Below, piece after piece: positions 23,712 to 36,262 of a DNA stretch of 64,000 bases (position 1 is its first letter; each line of letters starts with the position of its first letter). The position numbers and the translations under genes are program-made. The notes under the pieces were generated by a model. It saw only the letters and a list, made by a program, of their open reading frames with translations. It was not told the origin of the DNA and made no database searches. The stretch comes from Eunapius fragilis (Eukaryota > Porifera > Demospongiae > Spongillida > Spongillidae): the NCBI GenBank assembly GCA_963681505.1, contig OY811983.1, positions 1,153,501 through 1,217,500 of the forward strand, given 5' to 3'.

Positions 23712-26700
23712 TCAATGTTTTTTAAGGCGACTTTTTGCTTCTTCAAGCACAGCCCGCGTTTTTAGTACTGTTGGGAGGTGGGGGAAGGGGTAAATAGGGA
23801 ATGGCATAAAACAAGGAATACTTACAATGCTCATAAGTTGCTGATAGGTCAGCACGTGATGCCCTGCTATGAGCATCCAGAGTTGACACCTGCGTGAACA
23901 CATGAGGATGGTGACACACACACTCCCCATGTACACACTTCTGTGCCAAACAACTCACGGATGCAGTTCCATGGCTATGTGCAATAGATACAGGTCCAAC
24001 TGCACCCGACTCCCCCACTCTCCTGGAGCCAGCAACACTTGCCATGTTTTGTACTGATGCAGTCCCATGACCTGTTGTGACTAGTATGGGTCCAACAGTA
24101 CCCGATGCAGTCCCATGACCTGGTGTGGCTTGTCTGGGTCCAACAGTACCCGATGCAGTCCCATGACCTGGTGTGGCTTGTCTGGGTCCAACAGTACCCG
24201 ATCCAGCCCCATGACCTGGTGTAACTAGTATGGGTCCAACAGTACCGGACTCTCCCGTCCCTGTGTTCACCACGACACCACTTGCTGCATGTTGCTCAAA
24301 CCTGGTAAGAAGGTTCTTTGTCTCATCCAGTTGCCTTTTCTGTTGGCGGAGGTACACCAGCAGTTCTTCCAGGAAACTGCGGAATGATCCCTAAAATAAA
24401 GGACAAATGGAGGATGATTGTATATGATCGATCTGCATAGGTAACCTTGCGCTGTGACCTCTGAAGGTGCTACAATGTTAACCACCAGTAAATAATAATG
24501 GTGGCAGTTAATAGGATCACTGACTGCATGTGATCTGCCAGTAACTGTCAGTCAGTACCCAACAGCTGCATGTGATCTAAAGGTGGCCACATGCAATCCG
24601 TCAGTAAATACCCCACAGCTGCATGTGATCTAAAGGTGGCCACATGCAATCCGTCAGTAAATACCCTACAGCTGCATGTGATCTAAAGGTGGCCGCATGC
24701 AATCCGTCAGTAAATACCCTACAGCTGCATGTGATCTAAAGGTGGCCCACAGCTGCATGTGATCTAAAGGTGGCCGCATGCAATCCGTCAGTAAATACCC
24801 CACAGCTGCATGTGATCTAAAGGTGGCCGCATGCAATCCGTCAGTAAATACCCTACAGCTGCATGTGATCTAAAGGTGGCCCACAGCTGCATGTGATCTA
24901 AAGGTGGCCGCATGCAATCCGTCAGTAAATACCCCACAGCTGCATGTGATCTAAAGGTGGCCGCATGCAATCCGTCAGTAAATACCCCACAGCTGCATGT
25001 GATCTAAAGGTGGCCGCATGCAATCCATCAGAAAATACCCCACAGCTGCATGTGATCTAAAGGTGGCCGCATGCAATCCGTCAGTAAATACCCCACAGCT
25101 GCATGTGATCTAAAGGTGGCCGCATGCAATCCGTCAGTAAATACCCCACAGCTGCATGTGATCTAAAGGTGGCCGCATGCAATCCATCAGAAAATACCCC
25201 ACAGCTGCATGTGATCTAAAGGTAGCCGCATGCAATCCGTCAGTAAATACCCTACAGCTGCATGTGATCTAAAGGTGGCCCACAGCTGCATGTGATCTAA
25301 AGGTGGCCGCATGCAATCCGTCAGTAAATACCCCACAGCTGCATGTGATCTAAAGGTGGCCGCATGCAATCCGTCAGTAAATACCCTACAGCTGCATGTG
25401 ATCTAAAGGTGGCCCACAGCTGCATGTGATCTAAAGGTGGCCGCATGCAATCCGTCAGTAAATACCCTACAGCTGCATGTGATCTAAAGGTGGCCGCATG
25501 CAATCCGTCAGTAAATACCCCACAGCTGCATGTGATCTAAAGGTGGCCGCATGCAATCCGTCAGTAAATACCCTACAGCTGCATGTGATCTAAAGGTAGC
25601 CGCATGCAATCCGTCAGAAAATACCCCACAGCTGCATGTGATCTAAAGGTGGCCGTATGCAATCCGTCAGTAAATACCCCACAGCTGCATGTGATGCTAT
25701 CAAGTTACCTGAAGGTCAGGCATGTCCAGCACCTGTTGCACTTTAGTCTCCATGGAGTCCAAATCATGGGTTTGTGTCAGTAGTGTGTGAAGTCTGTGCA
25801 GGTCAGGACGAGCATGCGTGGATGATGTGCCCCCTGCAGTAGCCTGAGTAGTCACGTGGTGCTCACCCGAGTGTACCCTCCTGTGGTGAGCACCAAGGTG
25901 ACTATGGTGGGTCCTGAGGTGACCTTCCTTATGGCTGGAGTGCGACCTCTCATGGAAAGAGTGATGACCCCCGTGTGGGGTCGAAGTCTCGCGAGGGTGT
26001 GAAAAAGATGTACTCGTTCCCTGTTGCCTGGAGGACCTGGGCAAGGTCTGGGCATGATGGCCACCTGTACCTGAGTGTACACTGGAAGCAGGAGAGAGAC
26101 GACCTCCCCCATCATGACCTCCCGCATCCCCTTCAGCGGCAACCCTGCTGTGGTGCTGCAAATGGAGCCCTCTCTCAGTAAAGGATGCTTGGGTTCCTCG
26201 ACTTGCTGTGGGTGGTGAGTGCTGGTGGGACATCCCGCTGAGGCTTTGCTCCAGGCTGGTCCTCAGCCGCTCCCTCATGGCCTGGTTGGTGCGTATGCTT
26301 CCCTCCAGCTGCTCTCGGAGCGCTCGGATTTCCTCCAATAGTTCGAGGACCTTCTGACCGGTGAGGTTGAGGCCTGGTTTGGCCGCTGTTTGAAACGCCG
26401 TGCCACTTTTCACAGCGTTGTCCAGCAGCCTGTGATAGAGTTCAAGCTCCTGTTTCATAACCTGAACCTGGTTCTGGAATGTGGTCAGCTCACTGGTAAG
26501 CACATCATTCTGGTTCTGCATTGCAGCATTCCTGTGCAGCACAAGACATAAATCATCACAGCAACACATCAGCTAATGGCCCACATGTCCCTGGTGGTGA
26601 TGCCATGGCAACAAAATAAACCATGGTAATGCACACTCAACTCACCTGCTACGAAGATGGTCACACTGAATACTTAGGCTATGCACTGTGCGTACATCTG

Positions 26701-29700
26701 TTTCTGAGTCTTCCCCATGGAAACTGTGGGCAGAGGTGTGGGACTCGGACATCTGGTTCCGCTGGGAAGTCTTCTCAAGTTCCCTCTGGAGATTATCAAC
26801 CGTAATGTTATTCTCCTCATGCAACTGGTCAATTTGCTGCTCTAAACCCACAATCTTCTCCTCAGCTTTTGCAAAGTTTACAGTAAGACTGTGTGTGTGT
26901 GTGTGTGTATGTATACATGGATGTGTGTGGACATTTGAGAGTATGAGTATAAGAAGCCAGTGTCTCCCAGAACACTTACTTCCTAAGTTCCTCATCTTTT
27001 TCTCTAGCTTTTCCCAGTGACTCAGCAAGTCTGCTTCTCAGGATGTCATTGTTGTTAAGCGTGTCCTTCAGCCTTGCATCCAGCTCCCTTATCTGTCGCC
27101 TCAGAGTGGCCTCCTTCTCTCTCAGCTCACTCTCAAGCTTCAACAGTTTTCCTTCCATCTCATCCACCTGAGCTGAGTGTGCTTGCTCCCTCTTCAGCGT
27201 TGTCTCCACCCTGTACGATCGTTCAGAACTTCCCGCCTTGGGTTGGCCCAGTGCAGAGTCTGCCTGGGAATTACTCAATCGCTCGCAACACTTCCGCTGG
27301 AGCTCGTGGTTCAGTCGCACAATCTCCTCGTGCTTAGCAATCAGAGTACTCACGTCTAAGGGGTCGCCCACTGTTGAAGGTCGAGGTGGACTTGTCCAAC
27401 TGTCTGTCATTGATCTGGAAGACAGCTGAGCCGAGTCAGATAGGTCAGGCAAGGAGGATGAGATGAGAGTCGTTTTGTCTGCAGCCTGAGTTGCAGCATT
27501 CCGTTTATGGACCTTCAGACTCGACAGCTCCCTCTGGAGGTGCAAATTTTCGGCCCTTTCAGCTTCTGCCCTGTTCCTCAGGGCGGCAATGGCACCCTTC
27601 AGATGTCCAATCTCCTCCTGCTGCTGCTCCACCTCCTGATGGAGTGACTCCAGCTCTACCCTTGAATCATCAGTCTGAACCGTTTTCAAGTTGTGCATGC
27701 GCAGCTGGTTTTCCAGTGCAACGGCTTGCGCCTCTGCTTCGCGCACCCTGGACTGGAGCCTTGAGAACTCATGCTGCTGGGCACCCTTGGCCCTGCGGAA
27801 CTGCTCGCGTTCGCTCTCTAGGGCTATCAACAGTCTATCCACCTCTCTCTTCAGCTCCAGGTACTTCTCTGGGGCAAACGACAGCGTCCCATGGTACCGG
27901 TGGGACTGGGGAGTTGGCACTGATGCCACACCTTCCCCTCCCCCAACACCTGTATCCCTCATTTGCGTCCCCTGGTCTAGACGAGCCTGGAGTGACTCGT
28001 TTAATTGTCTGGTTTCCTCCAACTCGGCCTGAAGTTGTTCGAGCTTCTGCTCGGCTGTTGGCACCTTGGAGTTTGATGAGGGCACATGAGGTGGCCTGCC
28101 AGGGGTATAAGGCTTGCCCTCCTCCTCCTCCTCCCTCCTCCTGTCCCCCCCCAGGACGTAGCACGTGGTGGTATTATTTGAAGGTGGTCTGCTTGAGGTG
28201 TCTTTAAAGCGAGTCTCATGGAAGCATGAGTCCAGGTGATTCTGCAGCTCCTTGACCCTGTCCATCTTTGCTGCCAATGTGCTGTGTGTGCATGTGTGTG
28301 AAGGAAGATTATTAAGGGTAACAAACATGCAACCCGCTGACATTCTCTTTCACACTCTCCACTTTGCCCCCTCCCTCCCATCCCACCCCTAACCTGCTTG
28401 CTGTGTTACTGGCCGTTCTGGTTGCACTGATCTCAGATGACAGCTCCTCGAGTTTCTGCATTATGATATGCAGCATGTCGTCAGAATTTGAATGGAGGAA
28501 GAAAGAATGTGAAGAATTGTGCTGCGTGTGTGTATGTGCTGCGTCATGATCAGCCTGTTCCGTACTGCTTCCGGGAACATGGGTAACAGAGGATGTGAAG
28601 GTATGCAACCGACTATGTGGCTGTTTACTACCCACTGATGTGTCCACACCCCACGTTCCACTTCCACCCACTGATGCATCCACTCCAGGTGGTCGTCTTC
28701 CACCCACTGATGCATCCACACCAGGTGGTTGTCTTCCATCCACTGATGCATCCACTCCAGGTGGTCGTCTTCCATCTACTGATGCATCCACTCCAGGTGG
28801 TTGTCTTCCACCCACTGATGCATCCACTCCAGGTGGTCGTCTTCCACCCACTGATGCATCCACTTCAGGTGGCCATCTTCCATCCACTCCTCCACCCACT
28901 GATGCATCCACTCCAGGTGGTCGTCTTCCATCCACTGATGCATCCACTCCAGGTGGTCGTCTTCCATCCACTGATGCATCCACTCCAGGTGACCATCTTC
29001 CATCTACTGATGCATCCACTCCAGGTGGCCATCTTCCACCCACTGATGCATCCACCCCAGGTAGTCGTCTTCCACCCACTGATGCATCCACTCCAGGTGC
29101 CCATCTTCCATCCACTGATGCATCCACTCCAGGTGGTCGTCTTCCACCCACTGATGCATCCACTCCAGGTGGCCATCTTCCATCCACTGATGCATCCACT
29201 CCAGGTGGCATTCTAACATCTACTGATGCATCCACTCCAGGTGGTCGTCTTCCACCCACTGATGCATCCACTCCAGGTGACCATCTTCCATCTACTGATG
29301 CATCCACTCCAGGTGGTCGTCTTCCATCTACTGATGCATCCACTCCAGGTGGTCGTCTTCCACCCACTGATGCATCCACTCCAGGTGGCATTCTAACACC
29401 CACTGATGCATCCACTCCAGGTGGCATTCTAACATCCACTGATGCATCCACTCCAGGTGGCATTCTAACATCCACTGATGCATCCACTCCAGGTGGCATT
29501 CTAACACCCACTGATGCATCCACTCCAGGTGGCATTCTAACATCCACTGATGCATCCACTCCAGGTGGCATTCTAACATCCACTGATGCATCCACTCCAG
29601 GTGGTCGTCTTCCACCCACTGATGCATCCACTCCAGGTGGTCGTCTTCCATCTACTGATGCATCCACTCCAGGTGGTCGTCTTCCACCCACTGATGCATC

Positions 29701-32615
29701 CACTCCAGATGACCATCTTCCATCTACTGATGCATCCACTCCAGGTGGTCGTCTTCCACCCACTGATGCATCCACTCCAGGTGGCCATCTTCCATCCACT
29801 GATACATCCACTCCAGGTGGTCGTCTTCCATCCACTGATGCATCCACTCCAGGCGGTCGTCTTCCACCCACTGATGCATCCACTCCAGGTGACCATCTTC
29901 CATCTACTGATGCATCCACTCCAGGTGGTCGTCTTCCATCTACTGATGCATCCACTCCAGGTGACCATCTTCCACCCACTGATGCATCCACTCCAGGTGG
30001 TCGTCTTCCACCCACTGATGCATCCACTCCAGGTGGTCGTCTTCCATCCACTGATGCATCCACACCAGGTGACCATCTTCCATCTACTGATGCATCCACT
30101 CCAGGTGACCATCTTCCATCTACTGATGCATCCACTCCAGGTGGTCGTCTTCCACCCACTGATGCATCCACTCCAGGTGACCATCTTCCATCCACTGATA
30201 CATCCACTCCAGGTGGTCGTCTTCCATCTACTGATGCATCCACTCCAGGTGGCCATCTTCCATCCACTGATGCATCCACTCCAGGTGGTCGTCTTCCACC
30301 CACTGATGCATCCACTCCAGGTGACCATCTTCCATCCACTGATGCATCCACTCCAGGTGGTCGTCTTCCATCCCCTGCTCCAGGTGGATGCCTGCTGGGA
30401 TTTCTAATCTGATCTTGCAAATGAATCAGCTCAGCTTTGAGTGCATCAAAGGCACTCTGCACTTTATCATTTGCAGCATCCTGTGAAGAAAAAAATGGAA
30501 GCTGTCACCATGTTGTGATGTGAAGGATTAAGCTTTGCTATTTCATGCATGAAGTGGTATGAACCACAATTTAACAGATACCCCACTTTATATGGTCGCT
30601 GGTAGCAGGATAGATTATAGTTTGTGTGGATGACAAGGTGGGGAGGTTTTCTATATGAAAGTGGAAGTGGTCTGTGAGATGTAGATATGGGGATTGGGCC
30701 ACACAAAGTGGGAGTGGTCTGTGTGATGGGCCACACAAAAAGAAAATGACAGTCAAGCTTGCTCAGACCTTATCCTGCAGAACAGCCTCTGCCACATCCA
30801 GCTTCCTAGCTAGTTCATCCCTCTCAAAGCAGGCTTGAGCTAGCTTGTCAGGGAGCTCACTTGCAGACAGCGTTGATGCTCTAAGCTGGGACTGCAACTT
30901 GCTAAGCTCAGCCTGATGGAAGCAGAGACAGGATAGCCAAAATATGTAAGTGTGTGTTTTGAGGGGTAGATATGAGCGAGGGGGATGATGTGGTGGTAAG
31001 GAGAAAAGAGCAATGAGGGAGGGAAAGAGAAAGGTGAATCTCACTTCTAGCTCAGCTTTTTCAGCAGCTAACTGCTTAATCCTTTCATCAGCCCTTGCTC
31101 GAGCATCCATTGATCGCTGCACTTGTTCTTGTAGGGCCTGTAAGGGGGCAGACAAAATGACCCCCTCATCCAAACTTGCATACATCCCAACTGGCATAGC
31201 CATGCACTAAGCCTGTGTGCATGAATAAAAAGGTCAGTCCTGACCTTCATTGCCACGTCCTTCTGTTTCAACGCCTGCATTATGCTTTCAATTTCAGACT
31301 CCTTGTTCTTCAATGCCTGCTCCAGAGTGGCTATGTGTGATTGAAGCTGTGCCTGTAGCGAGCCAATGAAAATATATCAAAAATAAGCAGACAGTGCCAG
31401 CTGTTCTACCAGTGCTGCCATATCTATCTGGAGCCCCAGTGCCAGCTGTTCTACCAGTGCTGCCATATCTATCTGGAGCCCCAGTGCCAGCTGTTCTACC
31501 AGTGCTGCCATATCTATCTGGAGCCCCAGTGCCAGCTGTTCTACCAGTTATCAAACTTACCATATCTAAAACCTGCTCTTCCAGTTGAGGCTTTGTCTTC
31601 TTCAGATCATTAATGATTTCCTTGAGCTCTGCTATTGTCTGCCTGTGATTATGACCACACAGTAAGATGGTACGGAATCATGCATGACATGCAGCTGGAA
31701 CCACGGTACAGTAACAACAGCATATGTTCCAAGTATGGAACCATACCCATACAAAACAGTCATATCACTTTCCACCTGCTCCTTTCCACATCACTTTCCA
31801 CCTACTCACTCCCCAGGCACTTTCCACCTGCTCTACTCCACACCACTTTTCATCAGTTCATTCTCCCCCCCCTCATGCTGTTCTCCCCTGCCCCTATCCC
31901 TCATGCCGCTCTCCCCTGCCCCTATCCCTCATGCCGCTCTCCCTGCCCCTCCCCCTTATGCCGCTCTCCCCTGCCTCCTCTCCCTGCTTCCCTTCCACCT
32001 ATCCCTCAAATAGCTTCTTCCTTCAGTGATGTTTTTCACTTACATAGCCTGATCGTAGTCCCTTGTCTTTCTGTCTAGCTCCCTTCTGGAGTCATCAGTC
32101 TGTAGTTGGGCATCATTCACCTGGGAAGAAAGACAACCTAGGTACCCTCACAACAGCAAAGGACCTACCCTACAGTAGGTACCCTCGTAACAACAAAGGA
32201 TGTACCCTAGGTACCCTTGTAACAGCAAAGGACCTACCCTAGGTACCCTCGTACTCGTAACAGCAAAGGACCTACCTCGTAACAGCAAAGGACATACCCT
32301 AGGTATCCTCATAACAGCAAAGGACATACCCTAGGTACCCTCGTAACAGCAAAGAATGGCTACAACTCACCGCAGCTCTTAGCTTATCCACCTCCCGAAC
32401 CAAGCCGGCTTTGTCTCCAGTCAGTTGGCCCACTTCACCTCTTAGCTTCCTAACAAGTTCTTTCATGAGACAACAATGGTAACAGGCCCGAGCAATGTTG
32501 GCTTTCTAACCTTCCTGACCCCCTAGCTGAGCCAGGAGGTCGTCCACTGTTCCTCGCAGTACACCCTAAAAACCAGCAACGTAATTACAAACCAAACACT
32601 GAAGTACACACACAC

Positions 32616-32669
<54 letters not shown>

Positions 32670-34015
32670 TCTAAGCGCACCCACAAATGCTTGCATATTT
32701 CACACAAACATACCAACACATGTACAAACATGTGTATACATGTATACATGTACACACATGTATACAAATGTAGACATACATGTACACATGCACATATGGT
32801 AGACACATGTAGACACATGCACACACACACACACCACTTCTGCAGCTTTGCTTGTCATTGCCTGTAGTACCCTGTCCTCTGCTGCCTGTACAAATATTGC
32901 AGAAAACAGGGTAAGGTAATGTTGAAGCTGGCTACTCCCTCTGCAGTGGCTACCCCCCCCCCCCCCATTCTGCAGTACAACAGTCCCCAGGCTCACATCA
33001 AGGTTGGTCTGAGCAGCTTGCAGCTCCCTCCTAAGCTGACCAATGATAGCATCTTTGGCTGCTATGGTTGCCTCCAGGTTACCCTATAAGAGCAGAAAAG
33101 GAGTATTTTAGAGCAGCATTGTTCCAAAAGACTGCAGCTTACATAGGTGGTTGATTGCTGCCTGCCTTGGTCTTGCATGGCACCCAGTTGGTCTTGCAGG
33201 GCACCCAGTTGGTCTTGCATAGCACCCAGTTCATCATTTAGCCTCTGAGCGGTAATTGTTGCCTGCGGAGGGTTAGCAAGAGGTGGAATAGGGAGGGGAC
33301 AATGGGAGGGGCATGAGAGTGGAGTGAAAAAAACAAGAGAGACAAAGAGAGGAAGAGGGAAGGGCGAAGAAGGGATGACAAATAGAAGGAAAGGGAAGGG
33401 CGAAGAAGGGATGACAAATAGACTCCAAAAGGCAGTGATTCTGTACCTCTTTTTTCTCAGTATTGGCAGCATTGACAGCCTTGGTAGCCTTGGCAACAGC
33501 CTCCTCTTTCTCTTTCAGCTGCTTCCTCAAGCGTGAAATCTGGCCAAGGCCCCACATCTCATTCCCTACAACGCTCACCAAGGACCAGTCTTACCTCATC
33601 GGCACACTCTTCAAGCTGCCTCCTCAGATCCTGCCAGCGAACCACCAGGGTAAAGGACATCCTAGTACATACACCCACACCCACACCTCCCATCAGGGAA
33701 AAGGATGCAACACCTCATACCTCTATCTCATTCATCCTTGCTACTAACTCGGGTTGTGTGCCCTCAGTCAATGCTTCAGCTTCTCGCAACCTTCTCTTCA
33801 AGTTCTGTGCATTGATACCAACATAAATACTTAATCTTCACACCCTCACTGCTCCCCTCACCTCCCTTAACACACTTTGCCCTCCTTCTTCTATCACTAT
33901 CCTCCCAGGCTCACGCATATACATCCTTTCCCCCTCACAACATTCCTCCTCCCCTCAGACATGTGTAGATGTACCTAACTGTTCATAAACTATCCCACAC
34001 ACCACTGCACACACA

Positions 34016-34089
<74 letters not shown>

Positions 34090-36198
34090 ACACAAACTAC
34101 TACATCCCCTCAGTACCTGTATCTCTTTATCCTTAGCTGCATCCCTCTGGTGGGCTTGATGCTCTGTCTCACGAAGCTGATTCCTCAGTCGCTGAACACA
34201 GGCAACCACACATCATCTCTGATACAAACAACCCTCCCAACTAAAGCTGACCTCTAGTTCTCCATCCCTGGCCTCTTCCTGGTCATGGACCATCCCTTCA
34301 GCTGCACTTGCCCTCTTCTTGGCATCATCTAGCTGCCGCCCAAGGTCATTGAGGGATTCCTCTTTCTTTCTTAGTTGATTCTCTGCTTCCCGAAGGTCTG
34401 CCTGCATGGTTTTGTGGTGGAGGAGGAAGAGGAAAAGCACAAGGTGAGGTGTGCTCAACATCCAGGGCAGCATGACACAAGGTCACATCAGGGGCAGCAT
34501 GACACAAGGTCACATGAGGGGCAGCATGACACAAGGTCACATGAGGGGCAGCATGACACAAGGTCACATCAGGGGCAGCATGACACAAGGTCACATCAGG
34601 GGCAGCATGACACAAGGTCACATCAGGGGCAGCATGACACAAGGTCACATCAGGGGCAGCATGACACAAGGTCACATCAGGGGCAGCATGACACAAGGTC
34701 ACATCAGGGGCAGCATGACACAAGGTCACATCAGGGGCAGCATGACACAAGGTCAGGTATGCTCAACGTCATGGCCACACACTCACACAGTTCAAGCATC
34801 TACTAGATATACTAGGATGAATGTTACCTAAGGGAGACACAAATGACATACCACCGAGTGCCGTACTCTCAGCATGCATGTACACACAGCTAGGCCATGC
34901 AAGACATTAATTAGTTGATACATCTTGAAGGAGCACAGACAGTAAGGTACACACAAACGTATTAACATGTACGGCACGCCACCAAAATGATCCCTTAAGC
35001 AAAGTGTTGCAGGATAGGCTCACCCTGCATCGTTCCAGCTGTGCTGCCTGGTCCTTCATCAGCTGGGTGTGCTCACTTGCACCCATCGCCAACTTCTGGT
35101 TGGCCTTCAGTAGTTCCAGCTCCAGCTCCTGGAAAGAAAAGACAGTAGCAGCAGCAGCACACGGGCATATAATACATATGGAACAGTGTCCAGCAAAATC
35201 ACCCTTGTGATACTTTTTCAAATTTTCCAGGACAAGCAAAAGAAAAGTAAACAAGTAACGCTTGCATTGAAATGTATGGCTAATTATAAATTCAGTGCCT
35301 AATAACTTTATGATGGACAGTCCAATTTAGGATGCATAAGGACCATTTGATAGAAGCTCACGGAAAATTAAAAAAAATTGAAAAACTACCCAGGAGGGTG
35401 ATTTGCTGGACACTGTCCCATATACATATATGCCTGCCACCTCAAAAACACAATACACATGCACACATACACACATGCACACACACACACACACTCACAC
35501 ACACACACACAACTTACTTCATGATTTAATCAAACTCAACCACACAGCCACATACCTTAATTCTTTCTCTTGCAGACACGTTAACACCATTGTCTTCCTG
35601 GTACTCCTGAGCATTGAGAGACGAAAGAACAACCAGTTGGAGTAATAGTCAAAGCAATGGAGCACAAACCTTGTGTCTTCTGGCTTTATGGGTTCTTGCA
35701 TCTTCCTCCTCCCCATCCTCCTCATCTTCCTCTTCCTCTTTTCGTCTTCTATTCTGTATCTTATTCTTTCTTTTTGTTGCAAAATGGTCCTGAAGCAGAC
35801 ATAGGAAGACTCATCACATCACCAGCAGCTGCTCTGCAGTACATGCATACCTTGTGCCCCCCATTAAGTGGCTGTGACCCCTCCCAATCAGATGATGGCC
35901 CCTCCCCATCAGACAATGGATGGTGTTGCTGTTTAGCTTCTGCCAGCTTCTCCCTCATACTTTCCAGCTCACTGACAAAGACACCATAAAGATAAGACAC
36001 CTGCTAGGTAGGTACTACTAGTTACTAACCTTGCCATGGCCTGTAACTGTTCATCCTGGAAGAGCAAACTGGTCAAACCATGCACTTATACATATCAGAC
36101 AGACAGACAGACAGACAGACAGACCAACCTAGACAGACACAGACAGAACACATGTACACAACATGCACACAAATAACACATAAACAACACACAAACAT

Positions 36199-36262
<64 letters not shown>

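Noticed and set aside
28595-30412. 605-codon plus-strand open frame
   Set aside because: It is antisense to the 36-base coding repeat of the CDK5RAP2-like gene. The minus frame joins conserved coiled coils in phase; the plus frame has no homology.
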